Of a stretch of 47,846 nt of DNA, positions 6,585 to 16,207 are shown one piece after another. The stretch's first letter is position 1. Every line of letters begins with the position of its first letter. Source of the DNA: Bacteroidales bacterium. Its GTDB lineage: Bacteria; Bacteroidota; Bacteroidia; Bacteroidales; UBA10428. The DNA is taken from contig JAFGPL010000232.1 in the NCBI GenBank assembly GCA_016936215.1, forward strand, positions 1 through 47,846, given 5' to 3'. A program made the translations under genes and the position numbers. The notes beneath the pieces are model-generated. The model ran no database searches, was not told where the DNA came from, and worked only from the letters and a program-made list of their open reading frames with translations.

Positions 6585-9392
6585 TCAATGTGCCAGTTTT
6601 TCCTTTAAAAATTTTCCCGTGTACGATGCACTGCAATTAACAATACCCTCTGGTACCCCCTGGTAAACAATATTGCCTCCGCCCTTGCCCCCTTCAGGCC
6701 CCAGGTCAATTAACCAGTCGGCCGATTTTATTACTTCAGGGTTGTGTTCAATTATCAGCACACTATGACCTCTTTTTATCAGGGCATCAAGGGCGCCTAG
6801 CAGTTTCTTTATATCGTGGAAATGCAAACCGGTAGTCGGTTCATCAAAAATAAAAAGGGTCGGGGTAAGGGAGTTTTCCAACCCGAGAAAAGAAGCGAGT
6901 TTTACACGCTGGCTTTCGCCGCCGCTGAGGGTAGACGAAGACTGGCCCAGTTTTACATAGCCAAGCCCCACCTCGCTGAGTGTCTTCAGCTTTTTAACAA
7001 TCGCCTTTTCTGTATGTCCTTTTTGAGCATCAAAGAATTCTATGGCCTCATCAACAGTACTTTCGAGTATATCGTAGATATTTTTCCCGTGATATTTCAC
7101 TTCCAGGATTTCATCTTTGAACCTTTTCCCGTTACAGCTTTCGCAAACAAGGTGAACATCGGCCATAAACTGCATCTCAACCTTAACTTCCCCTTCTCCC
7201 TGGCATTCGGGGCAGCGTCCTCCTTCAACATTGAACGAAAAATGCGAAGGTTTAAAATCGTTCAATTTTGATAACTGTTGGTCGGCAAAGAGTTTTCTTA
7301 TTTCATCGTAAGCCTTGATATAGGTCACAGAGTTCGACCGTGATGATTTCCCGATAGGGTTCTGGTCTACAAATTCCACCCCCGACACAGCCCTGACATC
7401 ACCCTGTACGCTGCCAAAATCCCCTGTCTTTTCACCCGTTCCGTTATATATCCTGCTTAAGGCTGGGTATACAATATTTTTAATTAGTGATGATTTTCCA
7501 GAACCGCTTACGCCGGATATCACTGTTAATACATTTAAGGGAATTTTTACATCAATATTTTTGAGGTTGTTATGACGGGCACCGGTAAATTCAATAAAGT
7601 GGTTCCATTTTCTTCTTTTGGCAGGAACATCAATCTTTTCGGCCCCTGTTAAATATTTTGCCGTAAGTCCGTCACTCTTATCAAGCATCTTATCAAGGCT
7701 TCCCTGAAATACAATTTCGCCGCCATTTCTTCCGGCATATGGGCCAATATCAATCATTTCATCGGCACTCCGCATGATCTCTTCATCATGTTCTACAACA
7801 ATCACGGTATTGCCAATTTCTTTAAGCCTTTTAAGCACTTCTATGAGTAAATGGGTGTCGCGCGGGTGCAGGCCAATGCTCGGCTCGTCGAGTATATATA
7901 GCGACCCCACCAGGCTGCTCCCAAGTGTTGTAGCCAGGTTAATACGCTGTGACTCACCACCCGAGAGTGTTGCAGAAAGCCTGTTGAGCGTAAGGTAACT
8001 TAACCCGACATGACGTAAATAATCCAGCCTGTTTTTTATTTCAATTAAAATCCTGCCTGCGACTTTATGTTCGAATTTATTCAATTTAAGTTGCGAGAAA
8101 AAATACTGAAGCTCATCAACCGGTATATTCACAAGCTCCTGAATGCATTTACCGTTAATTTTAACATAAGATGCCTCTTTTTTCAGCCTTTTACCGTTGC
8201 ATTCGGTACAGGTGGTTTTCCCCCGGTAACGGGCAAGCATAACCCTGTATTGTATTTTGTATTTTTTTGATTCAAGATAATCGAAAAATGCATTTAACCC
8301 TTTAAAATACCGGTTACCTTTCCACAATAAATCTTTCTGGCTTTCGGTAAGCTGAAAATAGGGTTTATGCACCGGAAAATCAAACTTATCTGCATTGTAA
8401 ACCAGTTTTTCTTTCCATTTGCCCATCTTTTCGCCTTTCCAGCAAACAATTGCATCTTCGTAAACAGATAATCCTTTATCTGGAATAACCAGGTCGGGGT
8501 CTATACCGATAATTTTACCATAACCCTCGCAAACCGGACATGCCCCTACCGGATTGTTAAAGCTGAACATATGCACCGAAGGTTCTTCAAAACTTATACC
8601 ATCAGATTCAAACCTTACAGAAAACTTTTTTTCTGAAGTATCATCCCCTGAAACATTTTTAATGATACATTCTCCCGATCCGAGCCTGAAGGCTGTCTGA
8701 ACCGAATCGGCAAACCTGGAAAGCGAATCTTCATCTTTTGACGCAGTAACCCTGTCAACAACAATATTGATGTTTATTTTTCCGGCAACATCTTCAAAAT
8801 CTTTAGTTTCATCAATCCTGACAACTTCCCCGCTTATTTCAATCCTTGATATTCCCTGGTGCGATAAATCTTCAAGCTGTTGTTTAATGTCAAGACGGCT
8901 CGTTTCAGCGAGGGGGGTAAGAATTAAAATCCTGCTTCCTTCAGCAAATGAGGCAATATAATCAACAACATCCGTCACACTGTCTTTCTTAACAATTTTC
9001 CCCGATACCGGCGAATAGGTTTTACCAATCCTTGCAAAAAGCAATTTCAGATAATCATATATCTCGGTTGATGTTCCAACGGTAGAACGGGGATTACGAC
9101 TGTTAACTTTCTGCTCAATGGCTATTGCCGGCGGTATACCTTTGATAAAATCAACATCGGGCTTGTTCATCCTGCCAAGAAACTGTCTTGCATAAGCCGA
9201 AAGGCTTTCCACATAACGACGCTGCCCCTCTGCATAGATGGTGTCAAAAGCAAGTGATGATTTTCCCGAACCCGATAACCCTGTGATCACTGTCAACTTG
9301 TTACGGGGAATTTTTAAGCTTATGTTTTTTAAATTATGTACCCTTGCCCGGGATATAATGATAAATTCTGAATCCTTTACTAAATCAGGCAT
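6585..9392 (-). CDS. uvrA: UvrABC system protein A (excinuclease ATPase)
   Basis: A 935-residue damage-recognition ATPase of nucleotide excision repair. Two ABC modules with Walker A GLSGSGKSS and GVSGSGKSS, signatures LSGGESQRI and LSGGESQRV, and Walker B ILDEPSIGLHPRD and IFDEPTTGLH. Zinc-finger cysteine pairs are present: CPVCEGYG and CTECNGKR in the first insert, CPECQGEG and CESCNGKR in the second. Length and domain order are normal for UvrA. The gene is monocistronic here, convergent with the exported-protein operon across the repeat element, and divergent from the ECF sigma gene. Confidence 0.98.
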   Translation of the reverse strand: MPDLVKDSEFIIISRARVHNLKNISLKIPRNKLTVITGLSGSGKSSLAFDTIYAEGQRRYVESLSAYARQFLGRMNKPDVDFIKGIPPAIAIEQKVNSRNPRSTVGTSTEIYDYLKLLFARIGKTYSPVSGKIVKKDSVTDVVDYIASFAEGSRILILTPLAETSRLDIKQQLEDLSHQGISRIEISGEVVRIDETKDFEDVAGKININIVVDRVTASKDEDSLSRFADSVQTAFRLGSGECIIKNVSGDDTSEKKFSVRFESDGISFEEPSVHMFSFNNPVGACPVCEGYGKIIGIDPDLVIPDKGLSVYEDAIVCWKGEKMGKWKEKLVYNADKFDFPVHKPYFQLTESQKDLLWKGNRYFKGLNAFFDYLESKKYKIQYRVMLARYRGKTTCTECNGKRLKKEASYVKINGKCIQELVNIPVDELQYFFSQLKLNKFEHKVAGRILIEIKNRLDYLRHVGLSYLTLNRLSATLSGGESQRINLATTLGSSLVGSLYILDEPSIGLHPRDTHLLIEVLKRLKEIGNTVIVVEHDEEIMRSADEMIDIGPYAGRNGGEIVFQGSLDKMLDKSDGLTAKYLTGAEKIDVPAKRRKWNHFIEFTGARHNNLKNIDVKIPLNVLTVISGVSGSGKSSLIKNIVYPALSRIYNGTGEKTGDFGSVQGDVRAVSGVEFVDQNPIGKSSRSNSVTYIKAYDEIRKLFADQQLSKLNDFKPSHFSFNVEGGRCPECQGEGEVKVEMQFMADVHLVCESCNGKRFKDEILEVKYHGKNIYDILESTVDEAIEFFDAQKGHTEKAIVKKLKTLSEVGLGYVKLGQSSSTLSGGESQRVKLASFLGLENSLTPTLFIFDEPTTGLHFHDIKKLLGALDALIKRGHSVLIIEHNPEVIKSADWLIDLGPEGGKGGGNIVYQGVPEGIVNCSASYTGKFLKEKLAH

Positions 9393-9450
9393 AAATATTG
9401 AAAATGGTTATGTATTGTTTTATTAATAAAAAATATTTATTTTTAACCCG

Positions 9451-9458
9451 CAAAATTA
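9451..9458 (-). promoter_or_regulatory. Candidate -7 box of uvrA
   Basis: The minus strand reads TAATTTTG, a perfect TAnnTTTG, about 59 bases before the uvrA ATG. The -33 element is weak. Confidence 0.4.
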
Positions 9459-9566
9459 TTTTATTGGTTTGATAAAAACCGGATTTTGAAATTATTTTAT
9501 TCACTTTAAATAAGGAGGACTGATTATCGGATAAAACTCTACTTTTTTATAATTACCAAATAAAAA

Positions 9567-9580
9567 AGGAGGTTGTTTTG
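9567..9580 (+). promoter_or_regulatory. Strong Shine-Dalgarno site with a TTG start
   Basis: AGGAGG at 9567-9572 is followed after five bases by the TTG at 9578. Such a complete anti-16S match is uncommon in this phylum. It fixes the start, since no in-frame ATG lies nearby. Confidence 0.7.
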
Positions 9581-10168
9581 AAAACACATTATCCGACTGA
9601 TTTAGAATTAATTAATCAGTACCTTGAAGGTGAATATTCCTGCCTCGAAGAATTAATAAACAGACACAGGTCGCGTATTTTCACATACATATTTCTTATG
9701 GTGAAAGATAATCATCTTGCCGAAGATATTTTTCAGGATACTTTCATTAAAGTGATCAAATCGCTTCATGCAGGGAAGTACCACGAAGACGGAAGATTCA
9801 TCTCGTGGGTGATGCGCATTGCACACAACCTGATCATAGACCATTTCAGAAAAAAGAAAAGGATGAGCATTCTTCACAGTGATGATTACAGCAACCAGTT
9901 TTTGTTTGACAGTTGTAATTCTTCTTTAAATGTTGAGGAAGATTCTGTTCAAAACCAGATTTCGAAAGATGTAAGAAACCTTGTTGACGAGCTCCCTCCC
10001 GACCAGAAAGAAGTTGTGATACTTCGGCATTATATCGGGATGAGTTTTAAAGAGATTGCAGATTTTACGAATGTAAGCATCAATACAGCCCTGGGAAGAA
10101 TGAGGTACGCCCTGATAAATCTCAGAAAGCTGATCAAAGAAAAAAATATTTGCTTATCTGTGCAATAA
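9578..10168 (+). CDS. RNA polymerase ECF-type sigma factor
   Basis: A 196-residue sigma-70 family protein. Region 2 covers about residues 20-90 (LINRHRSRIFTYIF, AEDIFQDTFIKVIKSL, FISWVMRIAHNLIIDHFRKK) and region 4 about 125-185 (ELPPDQKEVVILRHYIGMSF, KEIADFTNVSINTALGRMRY). It starts at TTG behind a perfect AGGAGG. ECF factors redirect RNA polymerase to a small regulon and are normally held by an anti-sigma factor. No membrane anti-sigma gene follows, only an 80-residue acidic soluble protein, so control may be transcriptional or rely on that small protein. The family is certain; the stimulus is unknown. Confidence 0.93.
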   Translation: MKTHYPTDLELINQYLEGEYSCLEELINRHRSRIFTYIFLMVKDNHLAEDIFQDTFIKVIKSLHAGKYHEDGRFISWVMRIAHNLIIDHFRKKKRMSILHSDDYSNQFLFDSCNSSLNVEEDSVQNQISKDVRNLVDELPPDQKEVVILRHYIGMSFKEIADFTNVSINTALGRMRYALINLRKLIKEKNICLSVQ

Positions 10169-10263
10169 AAAAAATAAAAAAACAGAGAAACAGACAATAA
10201 TATTTTTTGGTTGGCGTTTTAGGGTTACATTGTTGAAATAATTAAATTTTTAAACATTTGCCT

Positions 10264-10500
10264 ATGGAGAAAATCTCTACCAAACATTCTCTTGATAATA
10301 GTATTTTAAATAATCAAAAAGATGAACTGGCTTCTTTTGTTTCCCTGCTAAATGATGAAAATTTTAATCTGGCTGAAGTAAATAATTACCTGGATAGCCT
10401 TAAAAAAGATGTAAGCGGAAACAGTGTTCAAAAAATCATTGAATTTGCCAGACGATATCGTGAGAACATTAAAAATGAAGAGAATGCAGTAATCAGGTAA
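10264..10500 (+). CDS. Small hypothetical protein downstream of the ECF sigma gene
   Basis: A 78-residue, helix-rich, polar protein from the ATG at 10264 (a TTG two codons earlier is possible). It has no cysteine, no membrane segment and no recognised family. It begins about 95 bases after the sigma gene and ends before a strong terminator, so it could be cotranscribed. Position suggests, but does not show, a regulatory partner for the sigma factor. Confidence 0.55.
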   Translation: MEKISTKHSLDNSILNNQKDELASFVSLLNDENFNLAEVNNYLDSLKKDVSGNSVQKIIEFARRYRENIKNEENAVIR

Positions 10501-10529
10501 TTATTAAGAACAAACTTTCGTTAATATTA

Positions 10530-10562
10530 AAAAGCCGCCTGAAAAATCAGGCGGCTTTTTAA
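10530..10562. terminator. Strong intrinsic terminator
   Basis: Stem GCCGCCTGA/TCAGGCGGC (10535-10543 and 10548-10556) with an AAAA loop, followed by TTTTT. It is preceded by a run of A, so it could also work leftward for the RRM gene's transcript. Confidence 0.9.
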
Positions 10563-10774
10563 TTAATTAAAGATTTTGTAAAAACACAGTCTTAATAACA
10601 TAGCCATATAACACAACCTTTAGATTTAATTGCTTAAATTTATTTTACATGATTAACTTTTCAGATTCAGGTATAATTAAAACCGAACGATGAAGTCTTA
10701 TCTGTAAACTAAATCAATCTTGTCTGAAGGGTTTGATTGTATCTATATTCTGTTTTTACAATCGGTAAACAAAC

Positions 10775-11026
10775 TCAGTTCGAACTTTTTGGCCTGGCCT
10801 CGTTTACCACGATTTTTCTGCTATCCAGTTCTTTTCCGTTGAGTTTGTCAATTGCCGCTTTAGCTTCGGCATCATCAACCATTTCAACAAAAGCAAAACC
10901 TTTACTTCTTCCGCTGTACTTGTCCTTAATAATTTTAACCGAGGTTATTTCTCCAAACTCTTCAAAAACCTGTTTCAGGTCATCCTCACTTAATTTATAA
11001 CTAAGGTTTCCGACATAAATGTTCAT
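10775..11026 (-). CDS. RRM-type RNA-binding protein
   Basis: An 83-residue single RNA-recognition motif with RNP2 IYVGNLS at the N-terminus and RNP1 SKGFAFVEM in the middle, followed by a short ARPKSSN tail. ATG at 11026 is preferred over the TTG two codons earlier, since it puts the first beta strand directly at the N-terminus. Such small RRM proteins are common in Bacteroidota and cyanobacteria and often respond to cold. The 240-base AT-rich stretch upstream could hold a long leader. Family assignment is secure; the RNA targets are unknown. Confidence 0.9.
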   Translation of the reverse strand: MNIYVGNLSYKLSEDDLKQVFEEFGEITSVKIIKDKYSGRSKGFAFVEMVDDAEAKAAIDKLNGKELDSRKIVVNEARPKSSN

Positions 11027-11268
11027 CTTCAAAAATTTAAAATGTTAATAAATGATCAGTTTAGGTATTTCTTTCAATTTTTATTGTCGTTTATTACGAA
11101 GTTAAAATTACAAATATCTGTAAAAATTCCAAATTTTCTATACACATGCGCTAAAACTATTTTTACCGGCATAATATCTTTTCTGCTTTTGCTTTATAAA
11201 TCTTTATCTCAGGGCAAAATCAGAATTACATATTTGCTCTTTTTTCAAATGTAAGTTTATAAAATTCA

Positions 11269-12432
11269 TTACTCGAGCCTTTTTGCCCCGTCATCAATAT
11301 CTGCAACATAAAAATCTGCTTGGTAGCCAATTCTGTTTTTATAATTTTTACCTACCTCTTCAATAAAGGTATCAATGGCATCTTCTTTAACCAGGCTTAC
11401 AGTGCAGCCTCCAAAACCAGCCCCTGTCATTCTTGAGCCAATAACCCCGGTTATCTTCCTGGCTTCTTCAACCAATGTATCAAGTTCAACACCGGTTACC
11501 TCATAATCGTCGCGCAGCGAGTCGTGAGAACCGTTCATCAGTTCGCCAAATTTTACAAGGTTTCCTGCCTTCAGCTCATTTACCGCATCCTTTGTCCTTT
11601 TAATTTCAGTAACCACATGCCTTGCGCGTTTTAATACGTTCTCTTCTGGTATGGCATCCTGTAGCTGAATAAACTCGTCGTAAGTTAATTCACCGAGATT
11701 TTTTATTTTTTTTCTCTGGCTGATATAATCAACCGCCTTTTCACATTCACTCCTTCTTTCATTATATTTTGAATCAGCGAGACCCCTGCGTTTGTTGGTA
11801 TTAGCTATGACAAGCCTGTAACCGCTCAAAACTACAGGTACCCACTCGAAATCAAGGGTATCGCAATTTAAAAAGATGGCAGCATTTTTTTTGCCCATAG
11901 CAGATGCAAACTGATCCATAATGCCACAATTTACACCTACAAACAGATTTTCAGCCCGCTGGCCTATCCTGGCCAGTTCAACACCATCAAATCCCATTTT
12001 GAAAATATCATTTAAAGCATAAGCTGTAACCACCTCAATGGATGCTGATGATGACAATCCGGCACCGTTTGGCACATTTCCCGAAAAAAGCAATTCCATA
12101 CCTGAGAGCTTCCCCCCCTGCTTGATAAATTCATTCATCACGCCAAGAGGATAATTAATCCAGTGATTAGAATGCTTTACAGTTATATTATTTAAATCAA
12201 TACTGGCTTTAAAGGAAAAATTTGTGGATGCAAATTTTATTACATCATCCTGTGTTTTTCGCACTACAAGGTAGGTACCAAAACTAAGCGCACACGGAAA
12301 CACATAACCGCCGTTATAATCGGTATGCTCACCAATAAGGTTGACCCTTCCCGGGGCAAAATAAACCTGCGGTTTGTTTTCTTCTTTACCATATAATTTT
12401 ATAAATTCAGCTTTCAATAATTCAATATTCAT
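11269..12432 (-). CDS. galK: Galactokinase
   Basis: A 387-residue GHMP-family kinase that phosphorylates galactose at C1 in the Leloir pathway. Seen: the galactokinase signature GRVNLIGEHTDYNGG at residues 28-42, the ATP-binding motif PNGAGLSSSASIEV around 120, the catalytic aspartate in GIMDQFAS, and the third motif GSRMTGAGFGGCTVSLV near the C-terminus. Length is normal. It stands alone without galT or mglA neighbours and has its own promoter. Confidence 0.96.
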   Translation of the reverse strand: MNIELLKAEFIKLYGKEENKPQVYFAPGRVNLIGEHTDYNGGYVFPCALSFGTYLVVRKTQDDVIKFASTNFSFKASIDLNNITVKHSNHWINYPLGVMNEFIKQGGKLSGMELLFSGNVPNGAGLSSSASIEVVTAYALNDIFKMGFDGVELARIGQRAENLFVGVNCGIMDQFASAMGKKNAAIFLNCDTLDFEWVPVVLSGYRLVIANTNKRRGLADSKYNERRSECEKAVDYISQRKKIKNLGELTYDEFIQLQDAIPEENVLKRARHVVTEIKRTKDAVNELKAGNLVKFGELMNGSHDSLRDDYEVTGVELDTLVEEARKITGVIGSRMTGAGFGGCTVSLVKEDAIDTFIEEVGKNYKNRIGYQADFYVADIDDGAKRLE

Positions 12433-12471
12433 AGTCTTGTCAATTATTTTTTTTTGATATGATCAGAAACA

Positions 12472-12501
12472 CAAAAGTATCTAAAAATCTTTATGGGACA
12501 A
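12472..12501 (-). promoter_or_regulatory. Bacteroidota-type promoter of galK
   Basis: Reading leftward: TTG at 12501-12499, a 19-base spacer and TACTTTTG at 12479-12472, a perfect -7 box. The ATG follows 39 bases downstream. Confidence 0.65.
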
Positions 12502-12635
12502 GCTTTAATTTAGCTGAAGGAAAACTTTTTTAATCATGGATATTTGGTTCACCATTGCCTTGTATTTTGCCAGAAGCTTTTGTCACGGCCCGTTAGTCAT
12601 CATTATTTATTTAAAATTCACTAATTCAATTTCTT

Positions 12636-12842
12636 ATGGAATGTAAAAAACCCATTAACATCACTTTCTGCAATTGCTCATATCCATGTTCCAAAAAAGG
12701 TATCTGCTGTGAATGCCTGCATTATCACAGGAGAATGGGGGAACTGCCTGCCTGCTATTTCCCTGATGACTATGAAAAAAGCTACGACCGGAGTATCGAA
12801 AGTTTTATTAGGCTTTTCAAAGAAAGGGGCTCCTGGTTTTAA
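12636..12842 (+). CDS. DUF6485 family small cysteine-rich protein
   Basis: A 68-residue protein with many cysteines in the first 40 residues ([20 protein letters not shown], then GELPACYFP), followed by a short helical tail with YDRS. The cysteine pattern matches the DUF6485 family, a conserved protein of unknown function that probably binds metal. It is divergent from galK and lies alone, with no recognised partner. The family call comes from pattern memory; the Cys-rich nature is direct. Confidence 0.75.
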   Translation: MECKKPINITFCNCSYPCSKKGICCECLHYHRRMGELPACYFPDDYEKSYDRSIESFIRLFKERGSWF

Positions 12843-13062
12843 AACAAAAATACGGCCAATGCATTGAATAAGTTCTTGTGAAAGTCCTGCTTTAGATTTC
12901 ATTCATGTTCAGACCCGTCAATTATAATAGATGCATGTTGAAAACTTACCTTTTAAATAAGGCCTTGGGTGGTTATTTTTATATAATCATTGCAAAACTG
13001 TAACTCACAGCATAAAATTACAGTAGACAATTATAGAATATTTTTGAAAAGGAGCCTTTGGT

Positions 13063-16000
13063 ATGAGAAGATTTTTTTCCCTGTTTTTGATAAATATTAC
13101 AGCCATTCTGTTATTCGGAATTTTTATAAGGTTTACCCCGGCAAACGATAAACTAAGTATTGTATTTTCATCTTTGCGCCACAAAATTGACCCTCCGTTT
13201 ATTAAGTCGCTCGAAGATAAATGGGTAGATTCTGTTTTTAATTCGCTTTCTGAAGAAGAACGCATTGCCCAGTTAATGATGATAGATGTTTACCCCGGCC
13301 GCGATGAAAACCATTTTAAAGAAATGGAGTACCTTATTGAAAAATATAATCCCGGAGGGATAATTTTTTTTAAAGGCAACCCTGTACAACTTGCAGTATT
13401 GAACAACAGGCTGCAGGAATCTGCCCGTACACCATTGATGACAGCCCTTGATGCCGAATGGGGGCTTAACATGCGCATAGACAGTACAATTTGTTATCCT
13501 AAACAGATGGCTCTTGGAGCGATACAGGATGACAGGCTCATTTATGACATGGGGGTGCACATTGCTCGACAATTAAGAAGAATTGGCATACATGTGAATT
13601 TCGCCCCTGTTGCTGATGTGAACAACAACCCTGAAAATCCTGTCATTAACATGAGGTCTTTTGGTGAAAACCGCGTAAATGTATCTAAAAAAAGCATGTT
13701 GTACCTTACCGGAATGCAGGACAATCATGTGCTGGCAGTTGCAAAACATTTTCCGGGCCACGGGGATACCGACACAGATTCACACCTTGCATTGCCTGTG
13801 ATCAGCCATAACAGGCAAAGGCTTGACAGTATTGAGCTTTTCCCTTTCAGAGAACTTATCTTTGGTGGTGTTGGCGGCATAATGATGGCCCACCTGAATG
13901 TTCCCGCGCTCGACCAGGAAGGGTTATATGCTTCAACACTTTCCCCTAATATTACCGACAGCCTGCTGAAAAAAGAGATGGGGTTTCGAGGCCTTGTATT
14001 CACAGATGCTATGAATATGGGTGGCATTTCAAAACAATTTAAACCGGTTGACGCAAATATCAAAGCAATTAAGGCAGGTAATGATATTTTGCTTATGCCC
14101 GGGGAAATAGCTAAAACCATTGCCGCCATACAGAAAGAGATAAAAAAAGGGGATATAAGCGAAGAGGAAATAAACAAAAGGTGCAAAAAAGTGCTTGCGG
14201 TAAAATTCTGGCTCGGGCTTAGCAATTATAAGCCTGTAAAAACAGATTCACTGGTTTCGGACTTAAATCTTCCGGAATACAAGCTTCTTAAGGAAAAACT
14301 CACAGAGGCCTCTATTACACTGGTTACAAACAATAACCTGCTCATCCCTTTAAGGCATCCCGACACCCTGAAAATTGCCTCGGTAACCATAGGTGGAAAC
14401 AAGAACAATAATTTCTATGAGTATTTGAACCGGTATGCCCCTGTAGCAAATTATTACCTTTCGAAAGAATCGAATGAATTGATTATTAGAAAGCTATACT
14501 CAGAACTTGCTGCATATAACCTTGTAATTGTCGGCATTCACGAAACAGATTCCCGCGCAAGCCGCGATTACGGACTGACTGTTAATGTTGTTAACTTCAT
14601 TGACAGCGTGGTGACTAAAAACAAAGTAATACTAAACCTTTTTGCCAATCCCTATGCCCTGTCCTATTTTAAAAATTTAGACCGCCTGGATGGTTTAATC
14701 GTGTCTTATGAAGATAATGAATTAACACAAAACCTGTCTGCACAATTAATATTCGGATCGCTATCTGCCAATGGATTGCTCCCTGTTACCGGCAGCAAAC
14801 TCTTTAAAGAGGGCAGTGGTTTTCAAACTTCACACCTGGGAAGGCTAAAATATGCATCACCGCTCGAAGCCGGAATTCATGAAAAATACCTTTATAAAAT
14901 TGACTCAATAGCATGTGACGCCATTGAAAAAAAAGCCATCCCCGGTTGCCAGGTACTGGCAGCACGAAACGGTATTGTTTTTTACCAGAAATCATTTGGA
15001 TATCATACTTATCACAACCTGCAGTTGGTAAAAAACACCGATCTTTACGACATTGCTTCAGTTACCAAAATTGTTGCCACCATGCCGGCCCTTATGAAAC
15101 TTCATGACCAGGGTCTTTTCGATTTGAATAAAAATGTATCGGATTATCTCGAATATCTTGACACCACCAACAAAAAAGATATTAGCGTTAAAGATATTTT
15201 GTTCCACCAGTCAAGGTTAAAAGCATGGATTCCCTTTTATATCAATACCCTCGAACCGCTTTATCCAAATCAAAACTTTTCAAGCAACAGGCTTTCTGAC
15301 AATTATCCGATTAGGATAGCCAACAATTATTACGTTAACAAACACCTGAAATATAAAGAAGGTTATTTTAGCTGCGAATACTCAGAGAATTATTCCGTAA
15401 AGGTGGCAGATAAGCTTTACTTGAACAATACGTTTCCTGATACCATTTTTCATACAATTGCCAGGTCAGAGCTGAACGGAACAGAAGGATACAGATACAG
15501 TGACCTGGGCTTTTACTGGTTTTACAAGATAATAGAAAAACTCACGGAAAAATCATTTGAATCCTATCTTGATTCGTCTTTTTACAAGCCTCTTGGTGCG
15601 TGGTCGGTTTGTTTCAATCCTTTAAAACACTTCGATAAAGAATCTATTACCCCTACTGAAAATGACCTTGTATTTCGCAGGCAGGTAGTGCATGGATATG
15701 TCCACGATATGGGAGCCGCCATGCTTGGCGGAGTCTGCGGTCATGCAGGTATATTTTCAAACGCCAACGATCTTGCCAAAATAATGCAGATGTTTCTTAA
15801 TAGCGGTGAGTATGGTAATGTTCGTTACATTGATAAAGCTACTGTAAAATACTTTACCAGCGGACAGGACTCAAATAACAAAAACAGAAGGGGAATTGGT
15901 TTTGACAAACCCGAACCCGATTTAACCAAAAATGGCCCTACCAGCAAACTCGCTTCCCCGGAAAGTTATGGCCATACAGGTTTTACGGGCACAATGGTAT

Positions 16001-16143
16001 GGGCCGACCCTGCATGTAATGTGATTTATATATTCCTGTCAAACAGGGTATACCCGGAGGTTTCCAATAACAAATTGCTGGAAATGAATGTTAGAACACA
16101 GATTCAGGATGTTATTTATTCCTCGATGATTAGTACGAACTGA
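13063..16143 (+). CDS. GH3 beta-N-acetylglucosaminidase fused to a serine beta-lactamase-like domain
   Basis: A 1026-residue exported or membrane-anchored fusion. Residues about 7-27 form a hydrophobic signal segment. Residues about 50-400 are a GH3 (NagZ-like) domain with AKHFPGHGDTDTDSH, which carries the His/Asp dyad typical of NagZ, and the nucleophile Asp315 in FTDAMNMGG. About 400-590 fits the GH3 C-terminal domain. About 610-1015 is a class-C beta-lactamase/penicillin-binding fold with S666-V-T-K669, Y812-S-D814 and an HTG motif. An extra segment of about 90 residues (roughly 710-800) sits between the SxxK and YSD motifs. Expected role (known for the families): peptidoglycan turnover in the periplasm. 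AAAAGGAG lies upstream of the ATG and a TATTTTTG box at 13039-13046. Confidence 0.92.
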   Translation: MRRFFSLFLINITAILLFGIFIRFTPANDKLSIVFSSLRHKIDPPFIKSLEDKWVDSVFNSLSEEERIAQLMMIDVYPGRDENHFKEMEYLIEKYNPGGIIFFKGNPVQLAVLNNRLQESARTPLMTALDAEWGLNMRIDSTICYPKQMALGAIQDDRLIYDMGVHIARQLRRIGIHVNFAPVADVNNNPENPVINMRSFGENRVNVSKKSMLYLTGMQDNHVLAVAKHFPGHGDTDTDSHLALPVISHNRQRLDSIELFPFRELIFGGVGGIMMAHLNVPALDQEGLYASTLSPNITDSLLKKEMGFRGLVFTDAMNMGGISKQFKPVDANIKAIKAGNDILLMPGEIAKTIAAIQKEIKKGDISEEEINKRCKKVLAVKFWLGLSNYKPVKTDSLVSDLNLPEYKLLKEKLTEASITLVTNNNLLIPLRHPDTLKIASVTIGGNKNNNFYEYLNRYAPVANYYLSKESNELIIRKLYSELAAYNLVIVGIHETDSRASRDYGLTVNVVNFIDSVVTKNKVILNLFANPYALSYFKNLDRLDGLIVSYEDNELTQNLSAQLIFGSLSANGLLPVTGSKLFKEGSGFQTSHLGRLKYASPLEAGIHEKYLYKIDSIACDAIEKKAIPGCQVLAARNGIVFYQKSFGYHTYHNLQLVKNTDLYDIASVTKIVATMPALMKLHDQGLFDLNKNVSDYLEYLDTTNKKDISVKDILFHQSRLKAWIPFYINTLEPLYPNQNFSSNRLSDNYPIRIANNYYVNKHLKYKEGYFSCEYSENYSVKVADKLYLNNTFPDTIFHTIARSELNGTEGYRYSDLGFYWFYKIIEKLTEKSFESYLDSSFYKPLGAWSVCFNPLKHFDKESITPTENDLVFRRQVVHGYVHDMGAAMLGGVCGHAGIFSNANDLAKIMQMFLNSGEYGNVRYIDKATVKYFTSGQDSNNKNRRGIGFDKPEPDLTKNGPTSKLASPESYGHTGFTGTMVWADPACNVIYIFLSNRVYPEVSNNKLLEMNVRTQIQDVIYSSMISTN

Positions 16144-16207
16144 CCACTTTAATGGCTTTTAATACAAAGTAATAGTGCATGGATGATGCCAATGTATACA
16201 AAAAACA

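Noticed and set aside
11042-11254. A 70-codon hydrophobic plus-strand frame upstream of the RRM gene
   Set aside because: It lies in the AT-rich leader region of the opposing RRM gene, with no ribosome site and random-looking hydrophobic composition.
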